Shown here one piece after another: positions 11,926-22,901 of a stretch of DNA of 64,000 nucleotides. How positions within the stretch are numbered: position 1 is the stretch's first letter; each line of letters starts with the position of its first letter. Made by a program: the position numbers and the translations under genes. The notes under the pieces were generated by a model that ran no database searches, was not told the origin of the DNA, and was given only the letters and a program-made list of their open reading frames with translations. The stretch is from Neonectria sp. B-13 (Eukaryota > Ascomycota > Sordariomycetes > Hypocreales > Nectriaceae). The stretch is from the NCBI GenBank assembly GCA_002682825.1, contig NOKP01000001.1, positions 4,529,296-4,593,295 of the forward strand, written 5' to 3'.

Positions 11926-13309
11926 TCACAGCGAGCTGCCTCTTGGGCGGCGGTTCCTACTTTGAGCCCTTCCTCTCGATGCTGGTACGGCTCGGCAAAT
12001 ATACATCTCTTCAGTTCCAGAGTTTCCAGGCTCATCCTCGGTGGTGTTTTCCATTTCTTCTTTTGCGAACAGCTTTTTCAGCTCGACTTCGGTCGGTACG
12101 GGGCTATTCGTCGACGGGTTGAGCTCCCTCAAGAGCCGACGGTATTCTGCCTGATCCAGCAAGAGGGTGTATAGAAAGTGTTGCCAAGTCGTGCGAAGCA
12201 TATGTATGAAAGCTGGCTGCTGTACTAGCCAGAAAAGAGTGGCATCGAGAATGCCTGCCATAGCCAATCTCATTGGCATCATGAGAGTTCGAGGGCCCTG
12301 GTGGTAGAGAATATCCAATGCGTTCTGGTAGTTCCAGGAGAATTCCATCCATTCAGAATCACCCAGGGTTTGATGTAGGTAGCGCGTCGTTACCAACGTT
12401 CCGAGCTCAGCGGATGTCTTTTCGACGATCTGGAGAAGGTGAGTCGCCATCCTGCTCACGCGCAAGAAGACTGCAGCACAGTACCCCAAGACACAGCGTG
12501 GAAGGTGGAAGACATTCCACGGGTGGTTTGGATCAAGCTCGCAGATTTCGATTCCTGAATCCGTGTTCATCGGTCAGTCAACTGGCTTTCACTGCACTTT
12601 CACTGGGGAAATGGGTCGAGAACTCACTCCCCGTGTACATGAATCTCAAACAGTGCGCGGCAGCCTCGGCGGCACAATCCAAGTGAACCTTGACCGGGGA
12701 TCCATCCTGTAGGCGCCCTGTCAGATCCGGTGATTCGCAGCCAGGGGGGTATTGGACGTCCTACCGGGTTTGGAGGGGGCAGGTTGTCACGAAACCAGCC
12801 CGACTCGGGTTCCACAATGTTGCGGTGGACTCGAAAGGTCATGGTGTCGGTGTGTACCACCACATCAGCTCCAAACGGCCGTTCCCAGAGACTGTCGACA
12901 TTATCAGCCGTTGGTCGAAAGACGCTGCTGCATGGAGGGAGATCGACTTCTCTGTAGCTCGCGGAGCAGCTGCTTCGAGTATGTGACGAGAGGTGTCCGA
13001 GCAGGTAGAAACGGAGCGAGTTGTAAGTGCCACCTGCGAGACGTCTCTGGTCTGGGGAAACGAGGACCCCGAGGACGACGGAGACGAACTGCTAGCTTCA
13101 TCCTGGGTCACCAAGGCGGAACGGCTGGCGTTGGGGAGCGGCGGAAACTCATCGCAGGCGACGGTGGTTGTTTGCCTGCGAGCCCACGGGCTGGTGCTGG
13201 GTGGAGAGGCTGGTCGCAGCTTTTTTGAGGCTTCGGACTTGCGTGAGGCCGCAGTCGATGATGCAGTGGGCTTCTTCCAACGCCTTCCGTCAATCGATGC
13301 CCGATCCAT
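11926..13309 (-). CDS. BTB/POZ domain protein, N-terminal join unresolved
   Basis: The ATG at 13309 opens a Ser/Pro/Lys-rich disordered segment. A BTB/POZ segment (GADVVVHTDTMTFRVHRNIV) follows in a different frame that is open from about 13085 and ends at donor 12765. Later exons are clear: 12706-12628 (DGSPVKVHLDCAAEAAAHCL, then FMYTG, typical of the BTB core) and 12554-11926, with GT-AG introns of 58 and 73 nt that keep phase. The C-terminal exon is helical and ends in a basic tail (RGRAQSRNRRPRG). BTB domains mediate dimerisation or Cullin-3 binding; fungal BTB proteins of this type are mostly uncharacterised. Between 13309 and about 13033 the reading frame shifts. I found no strong donor, so this is either a weak splice site or a one-base frame change. 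Confidence 0.7.
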
Positions 13310-14899
13310 GGCAGAGACTCCGTCTCAGACTGAGCGTCGGTGTGATGAGTTGAACCTCTGGTCGAGAGTTCCAGGCCGAGAGCAACTTCAGTTTAACGAG
13401 CAGGCGAGACAGTGAGCACAGCAAAACGGCACGACGCGCAGGGGTATTTGCAGTTGCAGTTGCAGTTGCATGTCGCACGGCTTTTTATAGCGACGCGCTT
13501 CCATGGGCCGCGGTCCTTTTGGCGGTGCCCTTTTGGCAGTGAATCATGCGGGTCACGATTCTACGCGGGCTGTCGCCAGCTGTCGGTCGTCTGTCTGCTC
13601 TCGGCCTCTCAGCCCGTCCCGTGAATCGTTCTCCTTGGAGCTGAAGAAGCGGATACGTCGTGGATCGCGGATACTTGCATCTCCGCTGGGCCAACGGGAT
13701 GACAGCCTGGGCGCGGTGATGGGACACGTTCTTGTTTGGTATCAGTGGTTGTTAGTGAGTAGACTGGGGCTAGTTCTATTTACACAGAAGCCTTTTTGTA
13801 CCTTCGAGGCAATCTTGTTGGCTACCTATAGAATTGTAAAGGTTTGTCGAATTTAAATGGCCAACCTAAGTAATAGCAACAATATGTACATAATACGAGG
13901 CGCATGTTTCCCCAGTTGTTGCTCCATTACAGTCATGTCAGTATCCAAACTCCAGCCAGTTCTAATCTTCCCATCTCCTGCACGCTTGCTTCAATCTCAC
14001 ATTCCAAACTCCCCATTGCAACACATCAACTGCCAACGATGGCTCACGGCTTTTGATCCTCGCTAAATAAGGAACCTGTTTTCTTGTTGGTTCTTTCCAT
14101 TTGTATTCGCTTTACAACAATTATCTCTTCGATCGTCGTTGAAAACCCCTTGCTCACGCTCACGCTCACTCTCACTCACTCACTCACAGGCACACATACA
14201 AGGCAAGCATTTTCTCCACAAAGCATCTCCTCCCTTCGTCACGCAAATTTCTGTCACATATTATTTGACCCTGATAGCAAGCTGGCAAGCAACACATGAT
14301 CATTGCAAACAAATCCCTTCGTTTTAGAGTTCCGCAATAGCCCCCCCTGGGACATTACTCTCAAGGTTTCTATAAACTGCCTATTAATTGCAATGGCACT
14401 TGCCACTGTTTGTCAGCTATCCGCCAGAGTAGTGATCAAGTCAATGCAGATATCTAGGTACTTAATAGTAAGCTTCCTCTTGGAAGTTGATTGCAAGAGC
14501 GAATACCTTGGCCCACGGCGTCTTCTCCGTCATTAGTGAGAGGATTGAGGAGACGGTCCAAAAGCAACTCAGGTCCGACAGCAATATTTCCAAATTCAGT
14601 TGAAACATGCAGATTTAAACATTCAACCATTTCCAGTGCTTAAAAATACTAGACGCTTCCATAATTTAAGGCCACTTCCATGTCGGTCCATTCCCATTGC
14701 AGGGTCGTTGGTGTTGACTGTGAGGCTGGCAGGCAACCATTATTGGCTGTGATGACGCTTGCCCCGGTAGAGCGATGGCCCCTGCAAGCTTGGAAATCCA
14801 GGTAGACTGTGGAGGGGCTCAAGCGCCCTTCCCATCCCGTGCTCCTGCTTCTGCCACACCGTCATAACCGCAAAACAACCATCATAAATAGCCTTCAAC
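13310..14899. other. intergenic region between BTB and thioredoxin-like genes
   Basis: No supported gene. It contains the divergent promoters of the two flanking genes, three-plus copies of a CAGTTG hexamer near 13450-13471, and a CTCACT/CACTCA-rich run near 14152-14190. The section 13730-14650 is rather AT-rich and only carries short open frames without protein-like composition. Confidence 0.5.
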
Positions 14900-16087
14900 A
14901 TGTCCGGCACCACGGTCACGATAACCTCCAAGGAGCAGTTCAACAACCTCCTCAAGTCCTCGCGCATCGTCGTCGCCGACTGTAAGCAATAGCCCCGTCC
15001 ATTCCCCTGGTCCCTGCAACCGACGAAACTACCCCGCCACCCGCTTCCACTCCCGCGAGGTTGTCCAGAGACTAGAGAGTCGAGATGCGCCTCGTCCCCT
15101 TCAGCTTGAGAACAGGCTGACATGTACTGGCTTTGCAGTCCACGCCGACTGGTGCGGCCCTTGCAAGCAGATTGCCCCCTTCTACGAGACCCTGTCGGAG
15201 TCGTTGTCCATCCCCAACGCCGTCACCTTCGTCAAGATCAACAGTGACGACCAAAGCGACATCTCGAAAGAATACAGCGTCTCCGCACTGCCCACCTTCC
15301 TCGTCTTCCGCGATGCAAAGGTGATTGAGAAGGTCCAGGGCGCTGACCCGCGCAAGCTGCAGGCCGTCATCCAGAAGCTGGCCACCGAGGTCGAGTCTCT
15401 CGGGGAGAGTTCTGGCAGCGGCAGCGGCAGCGGCGGCCAATGGAAGGGAGCCGAGATCCCGCGAGGCTACAGCGATATCACCGATCAAATTGAGGTTCGG
15501 GGCTGCGAGCTGCTAAACGCCGACGAGGAATTCGGCCCCGTCAAGGTCCTCTTTGAGAGCTCCAAGCCGAGTGCTTTGGACAAGGGCAAGGCAAACGCTT
15601 CGACCAAGGATTTCGTCCAAAGCGGTGCTGATGACCAGCTGCTCCTGTACATCCCTCTCCAGGGCATTGTCAAAGTTCACACTCTTCAGGCAAGCTACAC
15701 CAGGGGTTTTGACCAGTGAAGCTCCTCCGTTCTGACCGCATGCTACAGATTACGTCCTTGCCACCTCAAGACGATGAAGACGCGCCGATGAGACCCGCAA
15801 TCATCCACATCTACATCAACAGGCCCCAGAACCTCGACTTCAGCGAAGCAGATGACACCGAGCCTACTCAAGCTGTCGAGCTGTCCGCCGAGGATTGGAA
15901 CGCAAACGGGACCGCCAGCATCAGCTTGCGATTTGTCAAGTTCCAGAAGACCTCGAGTCTGATCCTTTACGTTCAACAGGGCGATGGTGATGGAGAGACT
16001 GTTCGCCTAGACAGGGTCAAGCTGATTGGTGAGTCCGGCACCAAGAGAGAGATGGGTCAGCTGCAGAAGGTTGGCGAGGATGAATGA
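14900..16087 (+). CDS. thioredoxin-like protein with C-terminal PITH domain (TXNL1/Txl1 type)
   Basis: Exons 14900-14981, 15139-15689 and 15749-16087 sum to 972 nt (323 residues). Residues 1-105 are a thioredoxin fold with active site WCGPC at about 32-36 and the cis-proline segment SALPTFLVFRDAK. A Ser/Gly linker (SGSGSGSGG) leads to the PITH domain at about 140-310, with LLNADEEFGPVKVLFES, LQITSLPPQDDEDAP and HIYINRPQNLDF. Known homologues (human TXNL1, fission yeast Txl1) are cytosolic redox proteins that bind the 26S proteasome. Intron 2 (15690-15748) starts with GC (GCAAGC) rather than GT and ends CTACAG. The join is supported because it gives the conserved LQITSLPP sequence, while reading through hits a stop within 11 codons. 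The first intron is 157 nt. Confidence 0.93.
15690..15748 (+). other. GC-AG intron in the thioredoxin-like gene
   Basis: 59-nt intron with donor CAG|GCAAGC and acceptor CTACAG|AT. Skipping it restores the PITH domain frame. GC-AG introns are a small known minority in fungi. Confidence 0.85.
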
Positions 16088-17620
16088 GGGTTATAGAGTG
16101 TGGACGATGGATCGACTGTGATCCATCCCATTGCCATTCGATAGTGAATGACGGGCATTTAAGGGCAATTCAGAGTGTATCAGGCAGACATGCTGCTCCG
16201 GGGAGGAGCACGGAGTTCAGGGAGCACAGCGACACCGCGTCGCTCAAAACAGGTAGAGAAGATAGACCAGGAATCACGCCGAGGGATCGAGACCCAATGC
16301 CGAGCTCAAACTCTACTTCACACGCCGACAGAGCAAATCACAAGTGCGGCGGTACGCTAGTGTTCTAAATAAGCATGTCTGACAGAAGAATCAAACAACG
16401 AGAATATCAAAGGGTGGAAATGTCCTGCCTCCCAACCACGACTGAGGTGCATTAAAAGCATCAGAACCAAGCGATGGTAGGGCGGGCCTGCAATTTTGAT
16501 TGATCTGGGGCATAACTGACGCTGCGATATGTATCCATGGATGAAGGATTCGAGCAACACGGAGAAAAATTTCAGGTTATGCCAGCCGCACGAAGAAGAA
16601 AAGAAGAAAGGGGAGCTTCGCTTGGGCACGCGCTCGAAGTTTTTATGCGGTTCGAGAACGGGTCCAGGCCCACTTCTGACCGGAACAACTGTATATCCGG
16701 CCCGCGGTATAGGGTACTAGTATGTTCCTGCCCGTGCGAGGATTGAGAACTTCTATGCCTATGATTGTGCTTCGTATTCATCAAGTTACATCTTAAGTAT
16801 ATATCTAGTCCTAGCCTTGTGTTCTTATCCAGTCGACTTAACTGGCTGGAATGGCGGGGTATTTTGTGAGGCCATCTTGATGTGAGTGGTGTAAAGACTC
16901 CCGCCCGGATGAATTCCGCCATCGGACGGAGAGGAAGGATTCATTAATCTCACACACATTCAACCATGACCTTGCTGCGGGCTATCAGATCGGTCCCGCA
17001 CATTGAGACGTGCACTTACGTACGTAGCTGCTCTTCTAGGATACAATAGCTTTGTTTTCCTATCGACCCTGGTTGCGAGCGCCAATTCACTACAAACTAG
17101 CTCCAACTTGGGATTGTTGGCCGTTTCTACATGAGCCCCTGTTCAAGCTCGCAAGCTCGGTACCGCAAGCTGTTTGTCTTGCCAAGCATGGATGGACAGT
17201 TCGATTCGCACACAACAGATCGGATGCCGTGAATAGCCCGGTCCGGTCCCTCTCGCTAGCGCCTAATCGCTCCACGATCATGTATCTCGCCAAGTTCGTT
17301 ATCCGAAACGAGGCCGTCGTCGCCAACAGTGCAGTTAGACCGCGTGTGTGCAGAAGGGCTTCCGCCATTCGTGCAAAAACCCCCTTCACCACCTCTGCGA
17401 CTCCGGCTTGCCCAAACCAACACTGCCCCCCCAGGCTCCCCCATCTCCACCAAGTCGAGCGACTTTGAGAGCGGGGATGGGATCGTGGGGTGATTGTGCA
17501 CGTCCTGGGGCGCACGATCATACTAGGGTTTGGCCACGCGGACCGAGGAATATATGTCTGGGCTATCAGAGCAAAAGGGACCACGGCATGTATTCGTACC
17601 TCCAACTCTGATATTCATCC
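16088..17620. other. intergenic region, no gene seen
   Basis: About 1.5 kb holding the 3' end of the thioredoxin-like gene and the promoter of the 2EXR gene. Open frames on both strands (for example 17090-17605 minus) have no recognisable domain and low-quality starts. Confidence 0.5.
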
Positions 17621-18547
17621 ATGACGGTGAATATGCCAACACGTTTCCCAGCATTCCCCAAGCTGCCGCCAGAGCTTCGGTCCATGGTGTGGATGTACAC
17701 TCTGCCAGAGCCTCGCGTCTTCGAGGTCCTCGACACTCCTCATTCGAATCTCAAAACCCCGGCTCAAGATGGCCTCACATTTGCTAACAGCTGTCACGAG
17801 CCGCCGCCGCCCATGGCAGCCGTGTGCAAGGAATCGCGAGCATTCGTGCTTCGCTCCTACAAACCGTTGACGCTATCTCACGCCACAAAGTACATCGACC
17901 CTTCGCGAGATATCATTCTACTTGAGCCGTATCTTCTGATTAGACGACTTCTTCGCGCGCTGCACTTTCTCGCCCAAATATCTCACGTGAGGGACCATAT
18001 AAGCCGGGTCGCACTTGGGACGTCGTATGGATTTAGCACAGGCATTTTCCATCCCATCCTCAGTGGAAAAGTATCTAAGAATAACGTCAAAATGCTTCTT
18101 ATGAAACTATCAAGATTCCCCCGTCTCAAAAAGGTCTTGTTCATCATCCACGAGGAATTCCAATTCACCACACCGAAACTTGCTTTGCCGGGCTGGTCTT
18201 ATGGGTTGCAACTCTTCCACCACAACTACTCACGTAAATTGGACGGCGAGTCCGGCGCAAGCCTACACCATCGGTGGCGCTTCCACCAAAACGAGCTCCA
18301 ATCCTATCCTTTGAAGATCGAGGACGCCAAGGATGACGAGCCTGACGGGGATGAATTTGATGAGCTTGACGAGGACGAACAACGTGATCGCAGACCAACG
18401 AACGAGGACTGGAAGCGATTCAGGAGACGCTTCTTGAAGGCGGTCTACCTGTCTGCGGGGAGGAGACCACATGCTGACGGGCGGTCGGAGCCGCCACTGT
18501 TGAAGGTCGAGGGCGCGAATCTACTCTGGAGATACAGTTCATACTGA
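17621..18547 (+). CDS. 2EXR domain-containing protein
   Basis: Single exon, 308 residues, starting at an ATG in a plausible context. Residues about 8-45 carry the 2EXR signature (FPAFPKLPPELRSMVWMYTL then PEPRVFEV), followed by the usual downstream segment PPPMAAVCKESRAFVL and YIDPSRDIILL. The middle is a leucine-rich helical segment, and an acidic run (DEPDGDEFDELDEDEQRDRR) precedes the C-terminus. 2EXR proteins are a large fungal family related in layout to F-box-like proteins; their function is largely unknown. There are no membrane segments and no sign of truncation. Confidence 0.88.
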   Translation: MTVNMPTRFPAFPKLPPELRSMVWMYTLPEPRVFEVLDTPHSNLKTPAQDGLTFANSCHEPPPPMAAVCKESRAFVLRSYKPLTLSHATKYIDPSRDIILLEPYLLIRRLLRALHFLAQISHVRDHISRVALGTSYGFSTGIFHPILSGKVSKNNVKMLLMKLSRFPRLKKVLFIIHEEFQFTTPKLALPGWSYGLQLFHHNYSRKLDGESGASLHHRWRFHQNELQSYPLKIEDAKDDEPDGDEFDELDEDEQRDRRPTNEDWKRFRRRFLKAVYLSAGRRPHADGRSEPPLLKVEGANLLWRYSSY

Positions 18548-19619
18548 GGCCCTAGCTACTATATCACCGATGTGATCCACCAGTTCCGAGTTCCCTCCCA
18601 GTTGTTTGTTGATCAACGAATCAGACTTGACTACGCCGCAAAGGCGTAGAAGAAAGGCTTGTGGATGAAACGAGACATACGCACTCGGTCCATGGCGGTG
18701 GGTGGGGCGTCAAGGTAACGCAGCATCACCGCACTGCAACCCAGTGTCCCAAAAGAACTGGATTGATGTTGGAAACTCACTTTGACGGGGACACACGAAA
18801 ACAAAGGTATGGGAAGCTGTCGCCAGGTCCACAAAAGGCAGCATGATGAACTATTCTCCAGGCGCTCAGGCATCCCACGCGATATCAATAGTAGATTGGG
18901 ACTTGGACCATCCCTCGATTCGAGCTGATCGACTTAAGTTGCCGCGGATGAGTCGGGCAAGAGTTCTGACGAGCCAACTTGGGCAACGACTGGCCACTGC
19001 CCAGGGGGGTTGAGTATCGTCGAGATGCAAGTAGTGCCTGAGAAATCAGGCCCATGACGGACATCGTGGGAGTCGACAAAGAGTTAATCTAATGCGATAG
19101 GGCTGAACGCTAATGTCCAGTCTGCATACCTACCATTTAACTCTACGTCTACGTCCTCCGTCCTCTGCATCACCATCGACGGCGTCAGCGGAGCGAACGC
19201 TTAGGCCTCGATTCGTGGCGTGAGATAGACTTGGAGCCATGTCCGCAACCGGTCTAAAACTGGTGATCTCATGCACGGAACTTGGCTGTCCAATCAGCGA
19301 CAGGCAGCCCCGATCGGCGTGCTTCTTCAACTTCCTCCGTTTATATGCAAACGCTGAAGAGGAGGCGCTGCGACATGTCAAGTTCCGTTCGCCATGCACA
19401 CGCAACGGTCCGGCATGCCGATGCAGATTCCGATGCCGACACCAATACCGGTACTGCCTGCACCTTCTGAGGCTCCTCGTGGCGGGTATCCAAGTTGCGG
19501 CGGCTGAAGTTGCCGTCTCTGCGCCGACGAAATAAGGACCAGAACGCAGAAACGCAGAAACGCAGAAACCAGCCTCGGGCTCACGCTCAATCTGAGGCCC
19601 AGAAATCTCGCCATCTGAC
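18548..19619. other. intergenic region, no gene seen
   Basis: About 1.1 kb between two plus-strand genes. It contains three copies of the octamer GCAGAAAC at 19546-19569, just upstream of the Clr5 gene. A 163-codon minus-strand frame (19130-19621) has no recognisable features and overlaps the Clr5 start. Confidence 0.5.
19546..19569. repeat. three tandem GCAGAAAC octamers
   Basis: Three perfect copies read directly, ending 50 bp before the Clr5 gene start codon, so within its leader or core promoter. Confidence 0.9.
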
Positions 19620-21176
19620 ATGATGGCCGCACTGCCAACCTTGGCGCCCCGGCTCCCGGGCTGCCCTCCCGCAGTGGACGACAGATCTTACCACAAGGAG
19701 CACACCGAGAACGAATGGGAGTCAATGAGAGAGCACATCAAGACCTTGTACATCCATGATAACCGCAAGCTGAATGAGACCATGGCCATCTTGCAGGCTA
19801 GGTATGGCTTCGCGGCCACGTGAGTTCTGTCCTATCCCTTACGCCCACCTCGCGTAATCGTGTAACTTGACGAAGGGGCTGGCTAATTGGCATCTCAAAG
19901 GGAACAAATGTTTAAAAAGCGGTTGAAGAAGTGGAACCTGAGAAAGCGAACATATCGCAAGAGTCCGTCAGGGTCCACTGCTTCCACCCCCACGCGGACA
20001 GCAGAGTCGCCGCTTATCGGTTCTACTGACGGGCATCATGTATCGGAGAAGCAGAGCCCAGAGCAGACCACGACGCCCATGGTCCTTGTTCGACCGTCGA
20101 ATACCGGGCAGTATGCAAATCTCGAGCTGGTCCTCGGCAATGTTTTCTCCTGGAGCCAAGCCAAGTTGGACTCTCATCACGTCACCTCAGATCCCATGTC
20201 CAAGTATTTGGCACACCCTAACCATCCCCCTATTCAGGACAGCCGCACCATGTATCGGACCTTTGAGCTCGTGTTTGATCTGTGGTACCACGGGAAGGGG
20301 AATCTTGCTGGCATGGCAGCACGAAGGGGTTTCTATGTCATGGAGTATGTCTTGACCGACGACCATCCCGACCTGGTCTGGCACTTCTTAGACACTATAT
20401 TTGATATGGTAGATCGAGGGCACCTCCAGCTTCTGGCGATGTTTCTAGATCATGCCACTACGCTGGCACAGCAACAGCTTCCTGCGCAGCACCCACTTGT
20501 CCGGATTCTCCAGCAACTCAGAAAGTGCGATTACCAGACCGAGCAAGGAAGGAAGTACGTCTGTCATCTATTGCGCCTGGCATGGCTGCGAAACGTCGAC
20601 CTCCTGGCCGAGCATATACCGTCGTCGGGGGCTCAACGACTCTGGCTTTACGAACAACTGATATGGGACGGGCGGACCCGACTGCGGAAAGAGAGTGACC
20701 TGGCTAAGAGGAGGGAAGAGATGAACAGCGCTTTGGAAGCCATGGCGGAATCTCCAGAAGTCGTGGCTGCTGAGGACGATTCAGATCAGCTGCGAATCGA
20801 AGCCTTGAGGCTGGAATTTACTCAGATGGACCTCGGCGACAAGGTCAAGGCAGAGCAGTTGGCCCTCAACCTACTGAGCCGGACGGATTCCGACAAGGCG
20901 TCCAGGTCGAGTGCTAGGTTTCACGCATACGCCCGTAAGATGCTGGCGCGAGTCCACCAGGACAGGCAAGAATGGGACACGGCGGAGAAGAACCTGCGAT
21001 GCGCTGTTAGCAAACGGGAGGCGGCGCATGGTACTAACAATAACCTGCGGGTGATACGGGATCTGTGGGTGCTTGCCGCCCACTTCCAAAAGGCCGGCCG
21101 GCTTGAGGATGCGGAGGCCATCACTGCAGATGCCCTTTCAAGAGCCCAGAAGTACTTGGAGGGCGGAATCGAATAA
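19620..21176 (+). CDS. Clr5 domain protein with C-terminal TPR-like repeats
   Basis: Exons 19620-19819 and 19901-21176 (1476 nt, 491 residues). The intron has donor GTGAGT. The N-terminal region about 28-80 (EWESMREHIKTLYIHDNRKL, then YGFAAT, then QMFKKRLKKWNLRK) is a clear Clr5 domain and is made contiguous by the splice. A Ser/Thr/Pro-rich linker follows. The C-terminal half is helical, and the last ~120 residues look like two or three TPR units (ARFHAYARKMLARVHQDRQ, then EWDTAEKNLRCAV, then AGRLEDAEAITADALSRA). Clr5 was named from a fission yeast heterochromatin factor; most filamentous fungal members are uncharacterised, possibly DNA-binding. There are two tandem ATG codons at the start. 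Confidence 0.87.
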
Positions 21177-21669
21177 CATGGATCGAATAACGAGGATCGG
21201 AAAAGCACCTGTTTGCAGACGGGAGGTTCTGGGTTAGGTACGGCTCGATTACATCACAGAGATGAAGGTTGGAGATACATTATTTATAGAGATACCAGCT
21301 TGTTTGTTTTATAAATACTAGGCACTACGTACTTTGAACACATCCTCCCAGTTCAGTTCAATCTGGAAGATCTTCAGCTTAGATGGGCAAATCGGTCGCA
21401 TGATGTCTATGCCGTCATGTGTGTCCTGTTCTTCAGCCAGTCAGTCCCACCTTGAAATTTTGGTGCAGCTGCCTAGCCACAGCAGCGCCACAATGACGTT
21501 GACACTTCATCCGCGCTTGACCTCCAAGCTTCTTGGCTATCAACTTATCGCTCCTCGACTGACCTATCGCTCGACTTAAACATACCTATCCCTTCGTTTG
21601 CGACAGAGCATTCACCTCCTCCTCCTCCTCCTTTCTTACCGATTATCCTTCCAAACCCACAGAGTCATC
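21177..21669. promoter_or_regulatory. upstream region of the J-domain gene
   Basis: 493 bp with the 3' end of the Clr5 gene and the promoter of the next gene. A CCT-rich run (about 21614-21630) lies 40-55 bp before the start codon. No specific site can be named. Confidence 0.4.
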
Positions 21670-22547
21670 ATGGCTACTGGGGCCCCTCCCAACTATTGTA
21701 TGGACCACCCTATGCGACAACCCCACCATTTGCGATAATCATCCTTGCTAACCCGTACGTCTGCAGATGCCATCCTCGAGGTGTCAGACTCGGCCTCGAC
21801 ACAGCAGATCAGAGATGCCTACAAGCGGTATGCTTCATCTCTCGTGCTGCCATTTGCCCTCTAACAACCAGAACTCAGTGCCGCCTTAAAGACGCACCCA
21901 GACCGTGTCACGACCGACAACCCAGAGCGAGCGGAGCGAACCCGCAAGTTCCAGCTTGTCAACGACGCCTACTACACGCTGTCAGACCCTACGCGCCGCA
22001 ACGAGTACGACATCCAGCGCAGGCTCTTCAACACGACCACGCCGGCAGACCCCTTCGACTCTGACGCCGAGACCGAGGTGCCGCCCCAGGAAGGCCAGAG
22101 TCCCTACTCATGGGCGTGGAACTTCTTCACCAAGAACGCCGGCGGAGCTGCTCCGCCGCCCGAGCGTGAGCAGACAGAAAACGCCCAGTTCAGCGACGTG
22201 TTCGAGGAGATGATGCGCGAGGAGGGCATGGCCGAAGGGGAGGCTAACCGCCCCACGGGCAAGTTCTGGAGCATGCTTGGCGGCGTGAGTGGTGGCACGC
22301 TCGGGTTTATTGTCGCCAATGTGCCCGGCCTAGTTGCCGGTGCCGTGGCAGGAAATAGACTCGGGGCTGTCCGGGACGCCAAGGGGAAGAGTGTGTACTC
22401 TGTGTTCTTGGTGAGCTCTACAACATCTATTGTGATACAAGTGTCGATGGAGAGCTAACTGTGGAATAGGAACTTCCTAATGACGACAGATCCAGGTTGC
22501 TCAGTCAGCTGGCGGCGAAGGTCTTCAGTCATGCTGTGGGAATTTGA
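21670..22547 (+). CDS. J-domain (DnaJ-type) co-chaperone with glycine-rich hydrophobic segment
   Basis: Exons 21670-21697, 21767-21827, 21879-22410 and 22470-22547 (699 nt, 232 residues). Joining gives a J domain at about 9-75: NYYAILEVSDSASTQQIRDA, YKRAALKTHPDR with the HPD tripeptide at 36-38, then FQLVNDAYYTLSDPTRRNEY. The HPD loop stimulates Hsp70 ATPase activity. After a linker, residues about 170-205 form a Gly/Ala/Val-rich stretch (MLGGVSGGTLGFIVANVPGL, then VAGAVAGNRLG) that could insert in or peripherally bind a membrane. The C-terminal exon adds a short helix. The client and compartment cannot be read from the sequence. It lacks the Zn-finger and C-terminal domains of class I/II DnaJ proteins, so it is a class III J protein. 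Confidence 0.9.
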
Positions 22548-22901
22548 AGCTGCAGAGCCGTTTCGAAGCACATGATTCGTCGGGATACAAGGAGTCATCG
22601 GAGTTTTGCAACGTTGGGTGATTTTGTTCTTGTGGTCTTATTGTGACTCCAAAAGGTTTAACGAGTCGGGTACAGTGTATCGTTTCCTGCTATAAATATA
22701 CAATACTCCGTTAACCGATATTACCAAGACATCGTCCACTTGTGTATTCCTATCATCGAGGTTGATTGTATGTTTCCGTTTGTCGTATTAAAAGGCGTTA
22801 GTGACCGCGGTAATATTGCGCAGCGTAAAGGAACTTTTCCAATTGCACCCAAAAGTATTAGAGGAGCATGATGTGTCTCCGCATCGCCCTCGTTCATCGA
22901 A
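22548..22901. other. convergent intergenic region
   Basis: 354 bp between the ends of two convergent genes, AT-rich near 22680-22720; presumed 3' untranslated regions. No other feature seen. Confidence 0.5.

Noticed and set aside
19035..19060. CCTGAGAAATCAGG resembling the CTGAGA element of the TPP riboswitch
   Set aside because: The second conserved half (ACCTGATCTGGATAATACCAGCG-like region) is absent and no thiamine gene is near.
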